Of a stretch of 28,374 nt of DNA, positions 24,534-28,374 are shown in pieces. Origin of the DNA: Pseudobdellovibrionaceae bacterium. GTDB taxonomy: Bacteria > Bdellovibrionota > Bdellovibrionia > Bdellovibrionales > UBA1609. The position numbers and the translations under genes are program-made. Numbering within the stretch: the first letter of the stretch is position 1; every line of letters starts with the position of its first letter. Location of the stretch: the NCBI GenBank assembly GCA_020635055.1, contig JACKAN010000025.1, positions 1 to 28,374 on the forward strand, given 5' to 3'. The notes below the pieces were generated by a model. That model searched no databases. It was not told where the DNA came from and saw only the letters and a list, made by a program, of their open reading frames with translations.

Positions 24534-25748
24534 TTAAATTAGTAAAAATTCTTTAAAAGATCCGCGCATACAATGGTTTGAGGCCATAGACGAGGAATAG
24601 GCACCAGCATTAATTAATGCCAAATGTTTTTGGTCCCTCATATTGGGCAATCGAACATCTTCGTACCAAATGTCTAAGGCCTCGTTAATATTCCCAGCGA
24701 TATTATAACTTGTGAACCCACCATTTGAGACGTCGAGGCAAACGGGTTGGAAAGGTAAATTATAGAAGGCTGGTTCAGGCGCAATATTAAAGCCAGCATC
24801 AAGACCTAAAAATAATTTATCTTTTTTTTGTTCGATATATGTGATTCCAAGTAATAAGAGTCCAGCATCCTTTAGGATGTAATCACCAGGCTCAACCTCG
24901 ATGTGTAACTGGCTTGCACCGAAATGTTTATTTAAAATACTTGCCCATTTATTTAAATCTAAAGGCTTATCTGTACTTGTATGGGGCACACCCAGGCCCC
25001 CACCAATATTAACTCGCGAAAGATTTTTACAGCGAGAGATAAACCATTGGCAACTTTCGAGAATACTTTCCCAATAATCTAACTGAGGGGTTAGATAGCC
25101 ACATCCTGTGTGGAAATGGATTTTGCTAACAGTAAGATCATATTCTTTTGCAACATTCAAAGCTTCAGCGAACTGCTCTTGATAAATGCCAAACTTAGTT
25201 ACTCGGTTTCCCGAATATTGTAATTTCTCATTGGAAGCGCGGCTAATTCCCATACCTGGATTAATGCGAATACCTATTTCTGTACCGGGTTTAAGTTTGC
25301 CCCAGTTGTGTATCGAGTGGAGGGAATCACAATCAAAAAAAAGTCCATCATATCTGGAAAGTGTTAAAAAATCTTTCTCAGATAAACTGCCGGCCGTAAA
25401 AGAAATATCCTTAGGGTTAAATCCACAACTGACAGCAAGTTCCACTTCATTTGGTGAGCAGGCATCTATACCACATAGCTGTATTTGCTTAAGGTTTGCC
25501 AATAGTGGAGGAAAGCGATTGGCTTTCATGGCAAATAAAATTGTAAATCGTCCAGCAAGATCTGTAGCATTTAAACATGTATGGAGTCTATGCAGATTTG
25601 CCTTAACACGATCAAAAGAGTAAACAAAGCTAGGTGAACCAAATTGGTAGGCTAAATTTTTAACAGATCGACCAGCAAAATAAAGCTCACCATTATGATA
25701 ACTTAAGTCTTCTCTCTCCCACCAAGCTGAGCTTTCGTTTAAACTCAT
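24534..25748 (-). CDS. Fold-type III PLP decarboxylase-like protein (LysA/ornithine decarboxylase family), active-site Cys loop altered
   Basis: A 404-residue alanine-racemase/decarboxylase-fold protein. The PLP lysine is K75 (FAMKANRF); HFHTGCG (H213), NIGGGLG (phosphate loop, 248-253) and EVEPGDYI (285-291) follow in the normal order. ALINAGAYSSSMASN near 377-391 is the typical decarboxylase C-terminal strand. The catalytic CxSxD loop of diaminopimelate and ornithine decarboxylases is missing: the region before LP reads NINEALDIWYEDVRLP, with no cysteine at that position. It may decarboxylate an unusual substrate, or act as a racemase or transaminase-like enzyme. It is 7 nt downstream of a SET-domain gene and surely shares its transcript. 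Confidence 0.85.
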   Translation of the reverse strand: MSLNESSAWWEREDLSYHNGELYFAGRSVKNLAYQFGSPSFVYSFDRVKANLHRLHTCLNATDLAGRFTILFAMKANRFPPLLANLKQIQLCGIDACSPNEVELAVSCGFNPKDISFTAGSLSEKDFLTLSRYDGLFFDCDSLHSIHNWGKLKPGTEIGIRINPGMGISRASNEKLQYSGNRVTKFGIYQEQFAEALNVAKEYDLTVSKIHFHTGCGYLTPQLDYWESILESCQWFISRCKNLSRVNIGGGLGVPHTSTDKPLDLNKWASILNKHFGASQLHIEVEPGDYILKDAGLLLLGITYIEQKKDKLFLGLDAGFNIAPEPAFYNLPFQPVCLDVSNGGFTSYNIAGNINEALDIWYEDVRLPNMRDQKHLALINAGAYSSSMASNHCMRGSFKEFLLI

Positions 25749-25755
25749 AGAAAAA

Positions 25756-26226
25756 TTAACCTTTCATGTAGGTGAAGGCTGGGGTTGTATTTAGGTAGAT
25801 GTGGGGAGTTTCATTTCGTCCGGTGATAACACCTCTACAGTTGGGAGAGCCACAGGAACATATGAATTGTTTAAATAGTTTATCTTCTGTTTCCGCATAA
25901 TCCATAAAAAGAAAGCTATTCATTTGAATTTCTTTAATGGCAGTAAGTGTGAGTTTTTCCATATCGAGGGAAACGTTAGGGCTGCAAGAATGTAAGAGGT
26001 AGCCAGTAAAATAGGGGTCATATAAATGTTTCTCTGGTGAGATCTGCAAAGTATGTTGGCCAATAGTAGAGACAATTTCCCCAGAGACGTGGGCCAGTAA
26101 CTCTTGAGGTTTAAAGTATTTGTGGCTGATTACCCCAAAACCATTTTGACGGTCCTTTTTAATTACGGAAAAATCTGAAGACTTGGGATAGAAAGGGTTT
26201 TTACCATATGAACGAGGATACAGCAT
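25756..26226 (-). CDS. SET-domain protein-lysine methyltransferase
   Basis: A 156-residue compact SET protein. Landmarks: NGFGVIS (the cofactor-side GxG-like start, about 28-34), LLHSCSPNVSLD (77-88, the NHS/C-PN motif for SAM and the active site), FMDYAETE (107-114, with the catalytic-type tyrosine Y110), and a post-SET zinc cluster CSCGSPNC (C123, C125, C130). It would methylate a lysine on a protein; SAM is the cofactor. ATG 26226 is chosen because GGAGAG lies upstream; the frame extends to 26271 without a ribosome site. There is no signal peptide. Bacterial SET proteins are mostly known from host-associated lineages, and pairing with a PLP enzyme is unusual. The substrate is unknown. Confidence 0.85.
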   Translation of the reverse strand: MLYPRSYGKNPFYPKSSDFSVIKKDRQNGFGVISHKYFKPQELLAHVSGEIVSTIGQHTLQISPEKHLYDPYFTGYLLHSCSPNVSLDMEKLTLTAIKEIQMNSFLFMDYAETEDKLFKQFICSCGSPNCRGVITGRNETPHIYLNTTPAFTYMKG

Positions 26227-26632
26227 TACAAAACTCTCCAAGATGTTTGTTAACACAATTGATATCAACAACTTTATTACAGGCCGAGAGTATCCATTGG
26301 TTAGTTTCTTTTTTAGAAACCAACTTAAATTATTCTAGTTTTTTGTTTTAAAATTCAAGATTAAAACATGAAGCGACATTAAAATTTGCAGCACTTTACA
26401 GATTACTATTCTTGAATCACTGATTTTAATTAGTAAACATACTTAGATAAATTGACAAAGAGTCTTGGAATTTCGGATATTTATATTTTTTGCTGCCCAT
26501 TTATTGGGCAACCTTTGGAGGGGAATACTTGTCCCCTTTCATATTACGGGATGTCATTTTCATTCCAAAAACTAAAGTAAGATACCTACTTATTTAATTT
26601 GGGAAATTAGAATTAATGTATCTGATGTAAAC
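26227..26632. other. Intergenic region with two adjacent hairpins
   Basis: No gene seen. The left end should hold the promoter of the SET operon. In the middle, TGCCCA-TTTAT-TGGGCA (26494-26510) is followed within 8 nt by AGGGGA-N7-TCCCCT (about 26519-26537). Neither stem is followed by a T-run on either strand, so a simple terminator is not convincing; a structured RNA or protein-binding site is possible. Confidence 0.4.
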
Positions 26633-27514
26633 TTAATGATTTTTCTGGAAAATAACATATCTTACCCCCTCACTTTTATAATCCAATGAATGGGGCTCTT
26701 GTATTTTTAATTCTCCATGTTTTTTTAAGAAATCTAAAACCCAGGTGTCTTGAGCGAACAATTCAAATACGAATTGTCCCTTAGGGGTTAGATCTAATAT
26801 AAAGGACTTTAAATAATCAGAAACTAATACACCAGTTACAAAAAGTCCTTTTAGAGGGAAGTGAATATTTTGTTTTAACCTCAAAATATGATCTGTATTT
26901 TCAAAATCTAGGGGATGTAGATAAACTTTTCTTGGAATATTTTGTAAGTCGCCTTCCAAGACAAAATCAATTTCCAGAGGCTCCAAGTATCTGGGATCAA
27001 AATCGTCCATTGTCGGGTGGCCCCATTTGCTCCAGTAGTCCTGTGGAAAAGCAAAGTGTTCTCTAGCTTCGGTATCGCGGCTTGACCATTCATTTAGGTT
27101 TTCTGGTGCTTCCATTCTTTTAGAAGGAACAAAGTTAGTGAAACCCTTACTTTTAATGGAAACAAGGTTATTTTTTGCGAGATGTTTTAATCGACGAAGG
27201 ACTTCAAACACAATTTCACCTGGCCCCGCACCCCAACCGGTAAGAATATCCACAAGATGGTACTCTTCTGCATTAGGGTAACTAATGATCAGATTAAGAA
27301 TATCACCACCAGAACCAAATGAAATAACAGCTCCGCCACTGGCATTATCTTGAATCAATTTTATATTTAGATCAGTATTAACAGGGGAAATAGTATTTAG
27401 GTTGTATGCCAAGGCACGACTTACTAAAGGTGAGAGTGTTGAATCGCAATCATTATCATTTGCAAAGGCAAAGGTGTAAGTGAATGTCATTATTATAAAT
27501 ACAAATAGTTTCAT
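26633..27514 (-). CDS. Exported protein with a Rossmann-like glycine motif
   Basis: A 293-residue protein from ATG 27514, which has GGGGAAAA as ribosome site and starts the signal peptide (MKLFVFIIMTFTYTFAFA). Residues 60-90 read GGAVISFGSGGDILNLI, then HLVDILTGWGAGPGE. This is a strand-Gly-rich-loop-helix followed by an acidic strand end, as in SAM-dependent methyltransferases. A late strand motif, PKGQFVFELF, would also fit. No catalytic signature is seen, and a periplasmic SAM enzyme would be odd because SAM is not expected there. It may be a divergent fold of different function. It appears to be a single-gene unit. Confidence 0.65.
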   Translation of the reverse strand: MKLFVFIIMTFTYTFAFANDNDCDSTLSPLVSRALAYNLNTISPVNTDLNIKLIQDNASGGAVISFGSGGDILNLIISYPNAEEYHLVDILTGWGAGPGEIVFEVLRRLKHLAKNNLVSIKSKGFTNFVPSKRMEAPENLNEWSSRDTEAREHFAFPQDYWSKWGHPTMDDFDPRYLEPLEIDFVLEGDLQNIPRKVYLHPLDFENTDHILRLKQNIHFPLKGLFVTGVLVSDYLKSFILDLTPKGQFVFELFAQDTWVLDFLKKHGELKIQEPHSLDYKSEGVRYVIFQKNH

Positions 27515-27532
27515 TATTTTCCCCAAGTACAA

Positions 27533-27876
27533 ATGATTTAAAAGTGTGATTAAATTACATACTTACTCTAATTAAAAAGTAAAATTAAATTTGTCTAAAA
27601 TATAAGCAGATTTATTGCAACTAAAATAGGAGTCTATTTTAGTTATCTAGAAAGACTAAAAAACAGTTATACATTAGAATTTATATATAGAGTGATAAAA
27701 CTTACAGTTGTGAGTTTGAATTCGAGTGGGAATTTGAAATAGAAAGGAAGAAATCTCTGATAGTAGATCAATTTTGGCTGCGAAATCACCTAGATGTTCA
27801 CTGAACTTAGAGATTTTGGCTTTACAGAGAATTGGTCAAATGCTAACTTCCTGCAATCATTTAAGTTCCAACTTGC
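27533..27876. other. Intergenic region upstream of tRNA-Ser
   Basis: No gene seen. It must contain the tRNA promoter and that of the minus-strand exported protein. It holds one striking hairpin (27619-27644, listed separately). Confidence 0.5.
27619..27644. repeat. Perfect 11-bp inverted repeat with 4-nt loop
   Basis: AACTAAAATAG (27619-27629), GAGT, CTATTTTAGTT (27634-27644). It is about 105 nt upstream of the minus-strand start at 27514 and has no T-run, so an operator or RNA hairpin is more likely than a terminator. Confidence 0.5.
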
Positions 27877-27966
27877 GGAGAGGTGGGTGAGTGGTTGAAA
27901 CCGCACGCCTGGAACGCGTGTGTGCCTTAATCGGTACCGAGAGTTCGAATCTCTCCCTCTCCGCCA
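27877..27966 (+). tRNA. tRNA-Ser (anticodon GGA)
   Basis: A 90-nt class II tRNA. The acceptor arms GGAGAGG and CCTCTCC pair, with discriminator G and an encoded CCA. The anticodon arm is CACGC-CTGGAAC-GCGTG, giving anticodon GGA for UCC/UCU serine codons. A long variable arm and the T-loop GTTCGAATC are present. It is a typical target site for integrases, and the repeats behind it are consistent with that. Confidence 0.97.
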
Positions 27967-28328
27967 AATTCCGCGCCTAAAATTGGGCTTAATCTTACTA
28001 ACTGGCTGAAATCGCAAGTGAAAGAAATCAAATACTTACAGGGTCTTGAGAATTTGCCCTACTCAAATTTACTCAGCTTTATTCAAGTTTCTGGACATAT
28101 TTTGGACACGGAATGGACACAAGTACGAATAAGATTTTTGAAGCCAAATAGCAGTAATGGCTAGGTCTTAAAAGAAAGTCTTAGTTAAGACTTCGGCGTT
28201 TAACTCTTGGTTCCTATGGACACGTCTTGGACACTTGGACATTTCGAGTTGGTCTACGGAGCAATAAATATTTAAAAACTCAAAGGAAGTGCAGACCAGT
28301 ACCAACTAGTCTGTTGAAAGCCGATTCG
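27967..28328. other. Non-coding region behind tRNA-Ser
   Basis: I see no gene. The minus-strand open frame that runs back across the tRNA is the common tRNA shadow. The region carries the TGGACA(C/T) repeats described separately. Confidence 0.5.
28092..28242 (+). repeat. Six TGGACA(C/T) direct repeats in two clusters
   Basis: Copies start at 28092, 28103 and 28114 (offsets 11 and 11), and at 28217, 28228 and 28236 (offsets 11 and 8). All are in the same orientation; the outermost copies end in T and the inner ones in C. The clusters are 97 nt apart, beginning 126 nt after the tRNA end. Helically phased clustered repeats next to a tRNA 3' end resemble integrase arm-type sites or iterons. Confidence 0.6.
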
Positions 28329-28350
28329 AACCCCTATTTTCGGGGTTTTT
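28329..28350 (+). terminator. Intrinsic terminator
   Basis: AACCCC, a TATTTTC loop, and GGGGTT followed by TTT form a compact GC-stem with a T-run. It may end the tRNA transcript or a small transcript covering the repeat region. Confidence 0.6.
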
Positions 28351-28374
28351 GGAGTAATTTGAGAGGATTATTCT

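Noticed and set aside
27790..28017. 75-codon minus-strand frame across the tRNA
   Set aside because: Its GRDSNSRYRLRHTR-type sequence is the well-known false translation of a tRNA-Ser antisense strand.
1..28374. CRISPR array, transposase or integrase gene
   Set aside because: No regularly spaced long repeats and no recombinase motifs were found; the only long repeat is the single 270-bp pair.

Overview
The window is AT-rich, gene-dense DNA from a Gram-negative bacterium. Evidence for this is Sec signal peptides on nearly half the proteins, a lipobox protein, cytochrome oxidase cofactor genes and a tRNA with encoded CCA. The mix of haem A synthesis, tyrosine-catabolism enzymes and many exported proteins of unknown function fits a Bdellovibrionota-like (Bdellovibrio/Bacteriovorax-type) chromosome. 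That placement is inference from style and content, not from a marker gene.

Layout. 1-4040: haem A branch (5'-truncated ctaB, convergent ctaA, a small DUF420/CtaM-like membrane protein) interleaved with a divergent maleylacetoacetate isomerase / fumarylacetoacetase pair. 4200-5550: a lipoprotein, then a gene-poor, relatively GC-rich stretch with a nested inverted repeat. 5540-7985: a compact signalling locus on the minus strand: a BlaI-type repressor overlapping an M56 (BlaR1-like) membrane metalloprotease, followed by two small exported proteins, one a PDZ protein. Three copies of a TACTAC-N4-GTAGTA operator tie both transcription units together. 8340-9149: an exported cysteine-peptidase-like protein.

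9251-16665: a 6.9 kb segment bracketed by a 270-bp, about 98.5% identical direct repeat. The right copy is the 5' part of an intact 138-codon gene. The left copy is that same 5' part fused to a decayed HIT-family hydrolase. Between them lie a very large exported protein with a DUF1152-like nucleotide-binding segment, a divergent TetR regulator with a strong dyad operator, and a 553-codon exported protein preceded by Fur-box-like sites. A single crossover between the repeats would excise the segment and leave one intact gene, so it looks like an integrated or duplicated module.

16800-24540: a polysaccharide deacetylase, purN, an SH3-domain exported protein, a possible operon of a single-haem exported protein and an ACC-synthase-like aminotransferase, a cysteine-rich exported protein and a MarC-family membrane protein. 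24530-26230: a two-gene operon of a SET-domain lysine methyltransferase and a fold-type III PLP decarboxylase-like protein that lacks the usual catalytic cysteine loop. 26630-27520: an exported protein with a Rossmann-like glycine motif. 27877-27966: tRNA-Ser(GGA), followed by two clusters of TGGACA(C/T) direct repeats spaced mostly 11 bp apart, which resemble integrase arm sites next to a tRNA attachment site, and a hairpin terminator.

The strongest candidates for something undescribed are the BlaI/M56/PDZ circuit, the repeat-bracketed module with its exported DUF1152-like protein, the SET plus PLP-enzyme operon, and the phased repeats behind tRNA-Ser.
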